A stretch of 64,000 nt of DNA from Telopea speciosissima. Its lineage: Eukaryota > Streptophyta > Magnoliopsida > Proteales > Proteaceae. The stretch covers positions 6,262,001-6,326,000 of the forward strand of contig NC_057924.1 in NCBI RefSeq assembly GCF_018873765.1, written 5' to 3'. A program made the translations under genes and the position numbers. The notes below the pieces were generated by a model that saw nothing but the letters and a program-made list of their open reading frames with translations, made no database searches and was not told the DNA's origin. Below are positions 1 to 15,629 of this stretch, piece after piece (position 1 is the stretch's first letter; every line of letters begins with the position of its first letter).

Positions 1-625
1 CAAAACCCTAAATTAATACAAGTATTTTACTCTCTAAACATAATGGAAACAGAGTAATTAACCCTATCTCTTCCACTGAGATCTTTTATCCTTTTTCTCT
101 TACCAGTACGATCGAACCCTCTTCATATACTGTTCTCACGTGAAAACCTTATCCGTACAATACTGACTCTTACTTCATTTGGGTCTCAAAATTCTAATCA
201 GATAACCTACTAAGATTTGGTTGTTTAGGAACTAAAAGAAAAGGACCACACGAACAACTAAGTAGTTGTACAATGCATGAGTTTCTTTTCCGGCGATCAA
301 TAATACTTCAACCATGATTTTCCGGCCGGCGACGAGGCCGGCCAGCTTTCGCATGTTTAAGTTCTAACCTTAATTAATATTCTCCATACTTTTGCCAGCA
401 AAGTAACATCACTACACATCTCCTGAGAATGTAGAACCGAGCCCTTTGCTCCTTTGCCTTGGCAAGACATCTCTTCTTCAAGCTTGAATTCTCTTCTGAG
501 CTTTGCTCCTTCTTCATCACCTCTTGTCTTGCAGTGTTCTTGGAGGACATGTCTCACATCTTGAAGGAGAGAAGAGAGAGAACTGAGATGGGCTTAATGG
601 GAGCTTCAGTTGGTAAGACCTGAAC

Positions 626-661
<36 letters not shown>

Positions 662-1229
662 GAAATGGGCTTAATGGAAGCAACAGAGGAAGTTTAATAA
701 TCTTGACTCTTGAGGGGTAGGGAAGACCTGAACTCGGCCAGGAAGAAGAGAAGTGAAGAGAATTGAGATGGGCTTCATGAGAGAGCTTGAGAGGAAGTTT
801 AATAATCTAAAGGGGGGTGGGGGCCTTATTGGTAGAGATTAGAATTAACCATCATGGTGGGCTTGTCATGGGCCCACAAAGTTCTCTTACAAATTGGCTA
901 TTTTCTTGTGGTGGGTTCAATTAGGGGGTTGTGTGGAAGTGAAGACTACGGAGTCATGACTCATGACAGTCTATTGGGAGTTTTCTCAATCCAGTGTTTG
1001 TCTTTTACCAAAGTAACCTTTTGACATGTTCTCAATAAATGAGACCCACCACCAATGAAGTTTATAGCCACATATTTTGGTGAAAGGAATCCTAAAGAAA
1101 ATATCTAACTAATGAACAAATCCAAATTTTTTAGAGATTATGATCCAATATAATTTAATTTTTGGTAATTTAGATATTAAAAATAATAATGAATAGTGGA
1201 AATCATAATTTGCAAAGCAAGTATATATA

Positions 1230-1330
1230 TCAAAATAGTTTAGAAGTTTTACAATAAATTATTGAAACATACATATCTAATCAAAATAGTTTAAAAGTTT
1301 TACAATAAATTATTGAAACATACAAATTCA
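1230..1330. repeat. Tandem duplication, period 51 bp
   Basis: A segment beginning tcaaaatagtttagaag and ending in tattgaaacatac occurs twice in tandem with a 51 bp period and only a few differences. It is non-coding. Confidence 0.75.
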
Positions 1331-1553
1331 TACATGGAAAAAGTAACACCATAGTGCAATTTCTCTCTCATATGATTTTTTATATTATTATTTTCTTTCT
1401 CTTGTTCTAAATAAGTGAACCACATGTGGTGATACTTTTTCAAGACAACCATTGATGTGGCATTGTGGGCGTGCATATTCCTCCACACACTGACGTCATG
1501 GGGAACACTCTTCCTTATGATATAAAATGTATATTCATGTTTATAATTTTACG

Positions 1554-1735
1554 GGAAAGAGAATGCTATTTGGGCACGTACAATGTGCTTCGTTGCGCCC
1601 AGACACAAGGGTGCGCAAAATGATTGCTGCACCCCTAAGATTTTCTACTTTTTCATGGGGGTGCGGCGGTCATTTCGTGCATCCATGTGGTCGGAGGAGC
1701 AGTACATCACACGTGCCCAAGTACCATTCTTTCTC
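1554..1735. mobile_element. MITE-like inverted-repeat element
   Basis: The ends form an imperfect inverted repeat of about 24 bp: the left end reads gaatgctatttgggcacgt and the right end reads acgtgcccaagtaccattc. The body is short, has no coding capacity and resembles blocks at 34090-34470 and 51630-51815. No clear target-site duplication was found. Confidence 0.55.
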
Positions 1736-2534
1736 CTTACTTTTATATTAAAATAATAAAGATGAATATAAAATACAAAAGAAAAGGTTGAGTATACCAT
1801 AAGCTAGCACCCTCTCTATCTCTCTCTCTCTCTCTCCCCCTCTTTAAAATGACTCCTTTACCCCTCATAGGGTAAGGAATATTCTAGTTATCCAATACTT
1901 AGATTGGCCAAATTATCTCTCCAAATGAGAGAAATAGCTTCCCATTAGTTTTAGTACATGGAAATATGGAATGCTATATTGTGCTGCTTACATACGAATT
2001 ATATTTATTTATAGAAAAACAAAGACTCAAATAAAAATCAAATAATAACAACCACACCAGGTGTTGCATAGTACTTTTGCGGTCTTCCTTACATGGTTCA
2101 CGCTAATGCGATCTGACTTGCATAATATGAACCATTGCTCTCCGATTCTCTCCTGAAAATACCAAATTCATGGTATCTGAAAACAATTAGAAGCCTCTAA
2201 ATCGACAACTACTGGAAGTATATATACTAATCCCTCCGTTAACCCTCTAATTCGGGGCCATATCTATATTTTTTGTTTTTGTCTTGGATGAATTCCATAT
2301 CGATTTCTTACAGTAAATGAATCAATGAAAAGTGAGAACTGTTTTTAGCGGCGAAGAGCAAATAGAAATGACTAATGAGCCATACAGAGGCGGGTGTGCA
2401 GGGAGCTGTAAGGGAGGAGAGAGAGGGAGGGGGAAGGGTAGCCGGAGCCGGAGAAGGGGAGAGGGATGGGAAATTACAAACAAAAACACCTTTATCTTAA
2501 AAGTTTGTAAGTAATATATGTTAGACAAATAAGT

Positions 2535-2561
2535 CCGGTTACAATAATGTATTGTAACCGG
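2535..2561. repeat. Perfect 11 bp inverted repeat, 5 nt loop
   Basis: The arms ccggttacaat and attgtaaccgg pair perfectly around aatgt. The site is intergenic and its role is unknown. Confidence 0.7.
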
Positions 2562-3499
2562 CTTGGTTACAAACAAACAGCTTTACCCTTTTAAGAAAAT
2601 TATATTAAACTCAAATTAGACACATAAATAGAGAAAGTAGGACCAACACTTTTTAAATAAGAATCTCATCACTTGAAATATATGGTGGATATTTTTTTTA
2701 GAATTAAAAAATATATATATATGCTCCATAGTTCACTGTAAAATTTTATATGAAAAATTTTACTTCAAAAAATTTGACTTATAAAATTTTACAGATTGAA
2801 AAGTTTTCCAATACTTGGTTTTTTTATGGAAACAAAAACTGGAAAACTTTTTAACATGTAAAATTTTACATTTACGAAGTCAAATTGTTAAGTTTTTCAA
2901 TGTGTGTAAAAGTCAAACGTACCTTATAGGAAAAATAAACCTTGTTCAGAAGCATGGCTTTTATATTAGTGCCTTGGCCTATGAGAATGCACGGATAGGC
3001 ATTGTCTAAGAAGGGCATAGTGGTCATTTCTCACAGCCCTATGTTTGGGCGTAGGGGGCTCTCAACAAAGAATACATTCTAAAAAATATATTATATTTTC
3101 TCATCATTTTTCTCCCCCTTTTCCCTCTTCGAGAAACAACCCACCCTTTAAAGTGAAAGTGAGATCCGTTCCTAAAACCTAGTTATAATCAGTGGAAGGC
3201 TTACCCACTAGCCCCAATAGGGGTGTAAGTTTGGCCCTATCAGCCCGAGCCCGCCCTGAGCCTGAATAGAATCTGGACTGGATTTTTCAACCCTAAAAGC
3301 GGGTTAGGGTTTAAATTTTTAGGCCCTGGATTCCCCCCCGCACCACAAACAATTGTTTCATTGGTCCCACATTGATGCATGGGCCACACGACCTCAGAGC
3401 AATCCTCTTTTTGGGGGGTGAAGATGAATTTTTCACTATATAATGGGGAGTATTTACTTGCTTGAAGTCTTTATTGGCTGCACTAACCTCAAGGTGAAG

Positions 3500-5281
3500 A
3501 GGTTCAATAGCTAAAGTAGAAGGAGAATATACGCTCATAGAGAACCGTTAGGGTTTTTTTTTTTTTTTTTTTCTTGCCGCTATTACTCTTCCGCCGCCAT
3601 GCGTGTCTCTGTCTCCATCCTTGTGGTGTGTATTGATCTCCGTCTTTGTGCGTGCATTTGAACCTCTGCTCTTCCTCCTCCATATCCTCCACAGTTCTTC
3701 CACCATGACCATCGGCCTCGGTAACGATGAAGATACCGATGACGACGACGACGATGCCGACGCCATTCTCGACATGACATGGTTTTGTGTACATCAGCTG
3801 CTACGTTTGCTCATCCACCTGAGCTTCACCTACGGCAACACCGACCAAAAGCACTTGATCTCCACCCAGGTTTTATCGAGCAGCAGATTTGATCCTTGGG
3901 CGCGCTGTTGCCTTTCTCTTTTGACCACCCCCGAGAAGAACAGTTACTTGGTGTCCCTCAGGAACCTTCTCAAAGTGGAGGGCTTCTTGTTGCGGGATGG
4001 CATTTGAGCACCTGGCATGTGGTGTCTGGAGATTTCAATCGCTCGTCTCAGTTTCGACACTCCTCTCTCTGAGCTCTTCATGGATGTTTCGAGTAACTCT
4101 GTGATTGTTCCACTTGATTGGAGCTTCGCCGAGGACACTCCTCCTGCTGCCGATTTGAGCTACACCAGAGCCCATGGGAAGAGTGGAGTTTCACTGTGGA
4201 TGCACCACCTAGTTTTTATCAGTTTCGGCGCTCCTCTATCTGAGCTCTTCATGGATGTTTCGAACACTCCGCCTCGTACTCATTCGGTGGGCTGCCATCT
4301 GGTCCTACTGCAAGCGATCTCTCGCTTCCTCTGTTTTCTCCGGTATCTCTCTTGCTCTCTGGCGGTGACTGTTTTGGAGATGAGGATCTCAGGTATGAGA
4401 GCTTCCAATTGGACCTACATCTGGGCAGCAACTGTGTTAGTTTTGAAGGCTTTGGAAATGTCTCTTGGGTCCATTATTCCAGTCCCTCCGCCCCGAAAAA
4501 GTGCAGAGGAGCCATTTGTTGGCCTGAAATACAAGGATACTGAGGGTGGGAAAGAAGGACCTGAACTCTCCATCAATGTCTCGAGGAGCTCTGTTGACGG
4601 TCCACTTGGATGGAGTTTCGTCGTGGTTGGTCCACCTGTTGTCGAACTGAGCGACACCAGTAATCGAAGTTGGGAGGAATACGATCTCAGGCCGGTCCTG
4701 CATTTAGTTTCCATGCTCTCCATCATCGTCACTGTCGTCAATTGCTATTGGTTTCGCTTGGTGCCCTGTCGGCCAAGCTGGCTTTTGGGATTGTGGGGAC
4801 TTGACAGGTTGTCGATCACCTTGGTGGGAAAGCACATGGCGTTGTTAGCCATGCCCATCCATCCTGATCCCTGCAGCATCATGGACAATTGTCATGTATC
4901 CGGCTGTTTTGGTAGTTGTTTTGAGAGCTTTTCTTTTTTGGGGTTTGCCCATAACCTTGCTGATGTTTTCGTCGGCTTCGATACCCCAGCCGTAGTTCTA
5001 CTCGGCACATGTGGGGACCCCTTTATTGGCACGTATGTGCATGCGCTTAAACCAAGCTGTGTTTACAACATATTTACTAGGGAAGTGGTTCTAAATCAAC
5101 CCCTAGCCTGGATGATCCTGTCAATGACATGTAAGACCGGATCAATTTCCACTCATTGGTTCTGGATATTGTATATCCAAACCTTGCGTTTATCATGTTA
5201 TCTATCAGTGTTATGTATCCTGTTTTCCTTTTGGCGTTGGGCTCGCATGAATGAATAGCCTTGCTTTCTACCCAAAAAAAA
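3500..5281 (+). mobile_element. Retroposed insert with poly-A tail and 15 bp target duplication
   Basis: The segment is bracketed by the direct repeat aacctcaaggtgaag at 3485-3499 and 5282-5296. The first two bases of the right copy could also belong to the tail, so 13 bp are unambiguous. The insert ends in an A run just before the right repeat. A target duplication of this length plus a 3' A tail is the signature of LINE-machinery retroposition. The body starts near a T tract and a CCGCCGCCATG context at about 3590-3602 and holds two consecutive ORFs, 3603-4007 and 4017-5258. I recognise no reverse transcriptase, so this is a non-autonomous retroelement or an old retrocopy. Confidence 0.75.
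4017..5258 (+). CDS. 413-codon ORF of unknown function inside the retroposed insert
   Basis: This uninterrupted ORF fills most of the retroposed insert. I do not recognise a domain. A module recurs in it: an LSELFMDVS segment appears near residues 18-26 and again near 76-84, and the first is followed by SVIVPLDWSF..PP..DLSYT, which resembles SVDGPLGWSFVVVGPP..ELSDTS around residues 190-215. The DNA repeats behind these are obvious (ctcttcatggatgtttcga at about 4073 and 4243). Several hydrophobic stretches occur but none is a convincing membrane helix set. It could be a real element-encoded protein or a fortuitous open frame through a non-coding repeat. A shorter ORF (3603-4007, 134 codons, with an Asp-rich run) precedes it in the same insert. 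Confidence 0.3.
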   Translation: MWCLEISIARLSFDTPLSELFMDVSSNSVIVPLDWSFAEDTPPAADLSYTRAHGKSGVSLWMHHLVFISFGAPLSELFMDVSNTPPRTHSVGCHLVLLQAISRFLCFLRYLSCSLAVTVLEMRISGMRASNWTYIWAATVLVLKALEMSLGSIIPVPPPRKSAEEPFVGLKYKDTEGGKEGPELSINVSRSSVDGPLGWSFVVVGPPVVELSDTSNRSWEEYDLRPVLHLVSMLSIIVTVVNCYWFRLVPCRPSWLLGLWGLDRLSITLVGKHMALLAMPIHPDPCSIMDNCHVSGCFGSCFESFSFLGFAHNLADVFVGFDTPAVVLLGTCGDPFIGTYVHALKPSCVYNIFTREVVLNQPLAWMILSMTCKTGSISTHWFWILYIQTLRLSCYLSVLCILFSFWRWARMNE

Positions 5282-5296
5282 AACCTCAAGGTGAAG

Positions 5297-6090
5297 GTGG
5301 AATCATGATTTTAAAAATTGGGATCGGATCAGCCGAGGTCAATCCCAATTCCAACTAATCCAGCATAGCTGATCTTCGACCAGAATCTAGGGATAGGCAA
5401 TTTGAGCTGATTCCTCTTGATTCTGGGCCGAATCGATCAATTCTGAATCTAAACGGGTCAGATCTCAATTCCGAATCTTCAAACTCTGGGTGGATTGATC
5501 ACAAAACGAGGGGTGTATGCTTAAAGTACGCCTCAAATTGATGTAATTTTCTCATCTAATGTTTAGGATAAGGCTGTAATTGGGCCAGGTTTTTTAAAAT
5601 TCAGACCAGACCAGGATCCCTAGGGCTTAGCCCAAGCCCGGTCCTCGGCCAGGTTGAGATATTTCATCCTAGGCCCAACCCTACTAGGCTCAAGACAGAT
5701 CGGGCTTGACCCTATTTTATTGTTAGATTTTTTGGTTGATTTAATAATAAACAACTTTTTTTTATAGGGCCCCAAAAGAATGGGATTTTTTTTTTGGTAA
5801 TGCAAAAGTATGGAACTCATGACCTCTTATTTGTAAAGTGTTGGTTCTTAGGGTTAATAATCAATTTTGAAAATATCCATAAGCTCTCCCTCTTATTTAT
5901 AGACTCTCATTATCTCATTCTCTTCTTAAAATTTCAATGTGAAACTAAAAATGAGTGTATTCTCTTTTGCCTTTCCGTTTTCTTAGAGCAAAAAAAAATT
6001 TATTCTCTCCCACATTAAAAACTTTAGAAAAAGAATAAAAAATGTGATACCTATAAAATCAAGCACGGAAGAAAATCCTCTGCAATGCCC
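5297..6090. other. Intergenic, degenerate repeats
   Basis: No coding sequence was seen. 5300-5520 contains diverged 'gggatcggatcagccga'-type repeat sequence also found at about 13660-14440. 5580-5720 is a GGCCC-rich dispersed repeat related to those at about 16600-16990 and 17830-18130. Confidence 0.5.
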
Positions 6091-6093
6091 TAA

Positions 6094-6272
6094 TCTGCCA
6101 GTGCACTGCAGTGCGTGTTTGAGAGCTCAACATGTGGAAGTTGCGATATCCAACTGTGCCGAGTTCTAGAAGAAAAAAAAAAAAGCTGGCGTGCATCGAA
6201 CTTGCACAATTGGATGAAGGTCCTTCCACATGTTAAGCTCTTAGGCCAGCACTACAGTGCACTGTCAGATGT
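6094..6272. repeat. Foldback (long imperfect hairpin) just upstream of tRNA-Gly
   Basis: The left arm, about 6094-6146 (including ccagtgcactgcagtgc and ctcaacatgtggaag), is the imperfect reverse complement of the right arm, about 6225-6272 (including cttccacatgttaagctc and agtgcactgtcag). The arms are close to 50 bp with a spacer of about 75 bp that includes an A run. It is probably a MITE. No clear target duplication was seen. Confidence 0.65.
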
Positions 6273-6302
6273 TTGTATTATAGAGGATTTTACTCCTATC
6301 AA

Positions 6303-6373
6303 GCACCAGTGGTCTAGTGGTAGAATAGTACCCTGCCACGGTACAGACCCGGGTTCGATTCCCGGCTGGTGCA
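6303..6373 (+). tRNA. tRNA-Gly (anticodon GCC)
   Basis: The 71 nt sequence folds as a complete cloverleaf: acceptor stem GCACCAG/CTGGTGC, a D arm with GGTCTAGTGGTAGAA, an anticodon arm whose seven-base loop contains GCC after U33, and a T arm with GGGTTCGATTCCC. Internal A and B boxes match the Pol III consensus. This is the common plant cytosolic tRNA-Gly(GCC), encoded without an intron. A foldback repeat ends about 30 bp upstream. Confidence 0.96.
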
Positions 6374-7327
6374 ATCTTACTAATAGTTTTATTCACCCAA
6401 AAAGAAAATGTTAAACAACTCAAACCTCTTTTTTTGTTTTGATTGTTGCACAAGCCCAAGCTGGGCTCAACCCGAACCCAAAGCCTCAGCTCAAGTCCAT
6501 CCTGCTCTTATACCGGGTTTCGATTTTGATTCGGTTTTCTATTTCGGTTGGACCGATCTAATTTGGTATTTTACTAGCTTCATGGAAATCCAAAACCAAA
6601 ATCAAACTGATAAGGTTTCAACTTAACGGTTTTGATCGGTCCAACCAATCTGGGCTAAAATTTGAACTCCCTACACGAGCCTACACGCTTGTGTAGGGAA
6701 TATATCTCTCTCACACACACACACACACATATTCATAATCGTTCCCATCATCTATAATTAGAAGGACGACAATAGTGCGAAGTGGGAGAGTAGTAAATGA
6801 ACGGTCTAGATTCGTCGATCGACCTCGAGTGGACGGTGAATCAAGAATGGTTTGCTTTTGGTGGGAAAGACCAAAAGAGGGAACGAATTATGTAAAAGAG
6901 AACTTAAAAAGATAATTAAAAATAGTATTTAGAAAGATAAGAAACTCTATCATCTTAAGCAAACACACAGCTTTTGGTTTATAAGTTAGTTTAGTTCTCT
7001 CTCTTTCTCTCTCTATTATTATTTAGGGAAGGGGAAGGTAGGAAGGAAGGAAGGAAGGGAGGGAGGGAGTTGGGAGCGACACGGTTTCCTAGTTTCGCAG
7101 GCAATTCATACTTCTTTAATTTATTTATTTATATTTTTTCCCTTTCGATTTCGTGTTGGTATCAAAAACCTTAGATTGTTATCTGTTCCAATCTTTGCCC
7201 CATTAAATTAACATCTCAATCTTTCAATTTCTTCACTTTGATTTTGACAATTGATATTTATTTTCAGCAATCTCTCTGTTGATCTGCGACCACTCTTGCT
7301 CGCTTCCATCTTTTATTTTCGTCTCGG

Positions 7328-7451
7328 GTAGGGTTAGGGTTATGTTGCCCTTTTTCCCACTCTTCTTTTTTCTTTCTCTTTAGTTTTGCTTCTTAATTCT
7401 TTTGGTTGATCGATCGGTGTGTTATGTTCTTTCAATGTTCGAAATTTGCAG
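7328..7451 (+). other. Candidate 5' UTR intron of ATG8
   Basis: A GGGTAGGG donor context at 7328 and a TTTGCAG acceptor ending at 7451 bracket a T-rich stretch between a plausible 5' UTR (CT-rich and GGAA repeats at about 7000-7070) and the ATG at 7481. The donor region contains telomere-motif-like gggtagggttaggg. The splice pattern is inferred, not proven. Confidence 0.45.
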
Positions 7452-7480
7452 ATTGCTGTTGTAGTAGCAGAAGTCTCGCC

Positions 7481-12663
<5,183 letters not shown>

Positions 12664-14789
12664 TTTTTATGGGCAATCTAGCTGAATCACTGTAAATAAG
12701 ACCTCATGGACTTAGAAAGGGAACATAAAAGGGGGAAGAAGGTGTAAATTCTCAACAGGTTCTCTGCTTTGATGCCCCTTTTGGAAAATACTCTTACGTG
12801 TTAAATGGGATTCATTACAACCTATTTTCAAGATGATGCAAATAGTTTAGATGCTTATTTTTCAATGAATGGATTGGATGGTTTTCTGAAATATTATTGC
12901 AATTCTCTTTCATTTTCTTTGGAGTTCCTTTTTGTTCTTCTGACTATATGTACTATTTGGGGAACTCTTACCCTCACAATCAGTTCCCAAGGCAAAGGGT
13001 CTTCTGACTAGATGTACTATAAAACAGAATCTTGAATCATAATGGGAAGTAGCTTTCCAATTTGCCTCATTTCTTTATAAAATAGTCTCTTTTCTTAATC
13101 ATTATGCTAAATTATATTAATTTGAACATATTTCGTGTAAAAAAGAAGCTAGCACCGATGTGTCTATCTCTCGTTGTCTCTTTATAAGGGGGTAAGAGTC
13201 ATATCAAAGGGGGAAGAGAGAAAGATAGACACATAGAGTACTAGTTTATGGTATATTACTAAGCATACCCAACCTTTTTCCAAAAAATAATTACGAGGTG
13301 TATTATTTTTTATTTTTTAATGTTCTATGGTAAAATTAACGAGGCGTAGTGAAGTTGTGCTTTGCTTTCCTAGTATGCATGGTCTACTGTCATGTGCACC
13401 TACGCATAAGCTCCTACTATACTAGGGACTACAGTCTACAGAGCCTAGGATTGATGAAGCCTACCATTTTGTGGTGAAAAATCCTCTCTAATGTGCCAGT
13501 GAGTGCAGCACACATTGGACGGCTCCAGCCATCTGATGCACGTTGGAGAGGATCCAGACTCACAATTGTGCTACGCCCAATGATATGAACTGGAATTTTC
13601 TCCCCAAAATTGTGACTTTGTTTCCAGCAATACCTATAATTTCAAGCGCCGGTGTGGCCATTGGGATCAGTCTCTAAGGTTCAAGTAAGCGGATTCGGCA
13701 TTCTAATTTTGTTTCTGCTGGAATTATTTTGGAATTGATAAAAAATGTCTGGAATCAGTTTGAACCCTAAAAATAGGCCGATCATTTGAATGGGGAGTTA
13801 GATCCAGCCGATTCTGATCCTATTTTGATTCTTAGAACTATGATCAGCCTATCTGTATCAGGATTGGACAGTGAATGATCCACATACCCGATGAGGATAC
13901 CAAAATTACTTCAAAACTTTACAGGAGTTGTGAACTTTCTTTCCCTCCAGGATTGCCAATCCTGAATGTTATTGCCATTGATCAATCCAAGTCTAAATCT
14001 TAGATTGAGCTGCAATCTGATTGTCAAGTCAGGTCCAATGGTCAATTGCATCCAGCGTTTGAAGAATCAGTATCAGATCAGGCTGATACAGATCGAAATT
14101 AGCCAAAGTGCGATCCATAAGCCATTTTTAGGGTTAGGGTAGAATTTGGTCATTCCCAATTCCTAGTTTTGCATACCTGCTTGCATCCATATGTCCTCTC
14201 ATCTAATTACCATACAACATGTAAGTGAGAAAAGGTGATGGGAGGCCAGGCTCCATATGCAAGGTTATGGAAATTTGAATCAAAGACTGAATCGGTCAGA
14301 TCCTATTCCAATCCAATTTGGCTGGAATCGATCTCAAAAACCCTAGAATTGGGGTCTCAGATCTGAAAACCCAGCAATCCGACAAAAAAAAAAAAACCTG
14401 AAACGTCTAGAATCGAGATCAGTCAGATCCAAGTTGGATTTTGAAACAGTGATCACAAGTCATCATGGCAAGTGAATTTGGGTAGCCATGTTATCACAAT
14501 CCCTTCTCTCCTACTATTACATACGAGATACTCATTGCAATCTGACCAGGTATCCACAAGCACCAGTAATAGGCTGCTTGTTCAGACAGTTTTAGCTTCA
14601 CTTACGTTTCTTACAACCACAATTAACCATTGAAACGATGCATATAAGTATGCCTGATATACCCATTTAGGGACCAAAAATCACCAAAAAAACTGGTTCA
14701 AATTAGGCCCATTTGCAGGGTAACAAAACTACAAGGAGTATTTCCTATTGGTTTTGGATCCCAGAATCGGAACAACAGTGAGAAATCAC
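12664..14789. other. Intergenic between ATG8 and the 90-aa gene
   Basis: This stretch holds the probable ATG8 3' UTR, then repeats. A foldback at about 13157-13239 has arms atgtgtctatctctc and agagaaagatagacacat. A MITE-like block at about 13480-13552 has inverted ends like the element at 49009-49155. A long stretch of degenerate aatcggatcag-type repeat occupies about 13660-14440. No gene is seen. Confidence 0.5.
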
Positions 14790-15062
14790 TCATTTGGAGG
14801 AGGAACTGCTCCTTTTCTGGTACTTAGCTTTGACCCAATTGAAACCCACTGATGTCCCACTCTTAACCTTCCCTGCTCCCACCACTGCTGCTGCTTTTGC
14901 CTTTCCGAACCCTGTTGAGGCTGCAGCCTTCACGTTTGCCATCTTCTTGCTGCTGCTGCTATTGCCGCTCCCTTTCTGGGTATTGGGTTTTTCATCAGCT
15001 TCCCCTGCGCCAAAGCCGCCTGCACCCCACTGATCAGCCCAGCTTGGTGCTTCATTAGCCAT
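14790..15062 (-). CDS. Small conserved plant protein, function unknown (90 aa)
   Basis: The single coding exon encodes MANEAPSWADQWGAGGFGAG followed by an acidic and Ser-rich linker and a Lys/Ala/Gly-rich half (GFGKAKAAAVVGAGKVKSGTS, WVKAKYQKR). From memory the SWADQWGAGG start and the KVKSGTS..G..W.K pattern belong to a small plant-specific family without an assigned role; I cannot confirm this by search. It has no signal peptide or membrane helix and is predicted cytosolic or nuclear. The mRNA probably has a 5' UTR intron, with donor GTACCT near 15625 and an acceptor GATCAG just before the ATG (about 15065). The + strand ORF over the same region is a shadow. Confidence 0.75.
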   Translation of the reverse strand: MANEAPSWADQWGAGGFGAGEADEKPNTQKGSGNSSSSKKMANVKAAASTGFGKAKAAAVVGAGKVKSGTSVGFNWVKAKYQKRSSSSSK

Positions 15063-15629
15063 TACTGATCTTTACAAATTCAGAATACTGGGAGGGTAAT
15101 CACTAATCAGTAACCTATATGCACTTTGAGTCCTGTCAAAGATTAGAGAAACTGTATTTGGGTTAGCCCCTTTTGTATGTGCAGGTGAATCAAATTCGAT
15201 AGGACTATCTCTATCTGCAATGTTTTACATTTAATTGAAGGGAAACCCACCAAAAGGGTTACCCTCTCAACATCATTGTCAGATAAGAAGTCCCAAGTTG
15301 ATAATGGATACTATGGCCCCCCAAAAGATGCTTCTTTAACAGGGACTGTTGAGATATCACATCAACTCAAACTAGGGCTTGGGGGATGGGAATAGCTTTC
15401 AATAGAAAACCATTTGCTGACCCTCTCTGTGTTAGAGGGAAAATAGAATAAAAAGAGAAAAGAAGACAAAGAAAGAACAGAAAGCTTTATCTCCTTAAAT
15501 TTAGATCTACAGATTATAGAAACACGAAGCTGTTATCAGGCTAAATAAATAAAAACCCTTGCAGATGATCTAAACTCAATTTCAGAATCTACAGTAAACA
15601 AGAGAGGAAGAGAGATAGAAGGTACCTTG

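Larger units (their letters stand above)
1..3484. other. Intergenic, repeat-rich, no gene
   Basis: No ORF here has recognisable protein similarity. The stretch contains a GA microsatellite at about 630-657, a CT tract at about 1816-1837, a 51 bp tandem duplication at 1230-1330, a MITE-like inverted repeat at 1554-1735, a small palindrome at 2535-2561, and one copy (about 3219-3320) of a dispersed repeat that begins ggggtgtaagtttggccct. Confidence 0.6.

Noticed and set aside
3504-3794. Three overlapping minus-strand ORFs rich in Lys, Arg and Ser
   Set aside because: They read antisense to the T tract and Asp-rich part of the retroposed insert; low complexity explains them.
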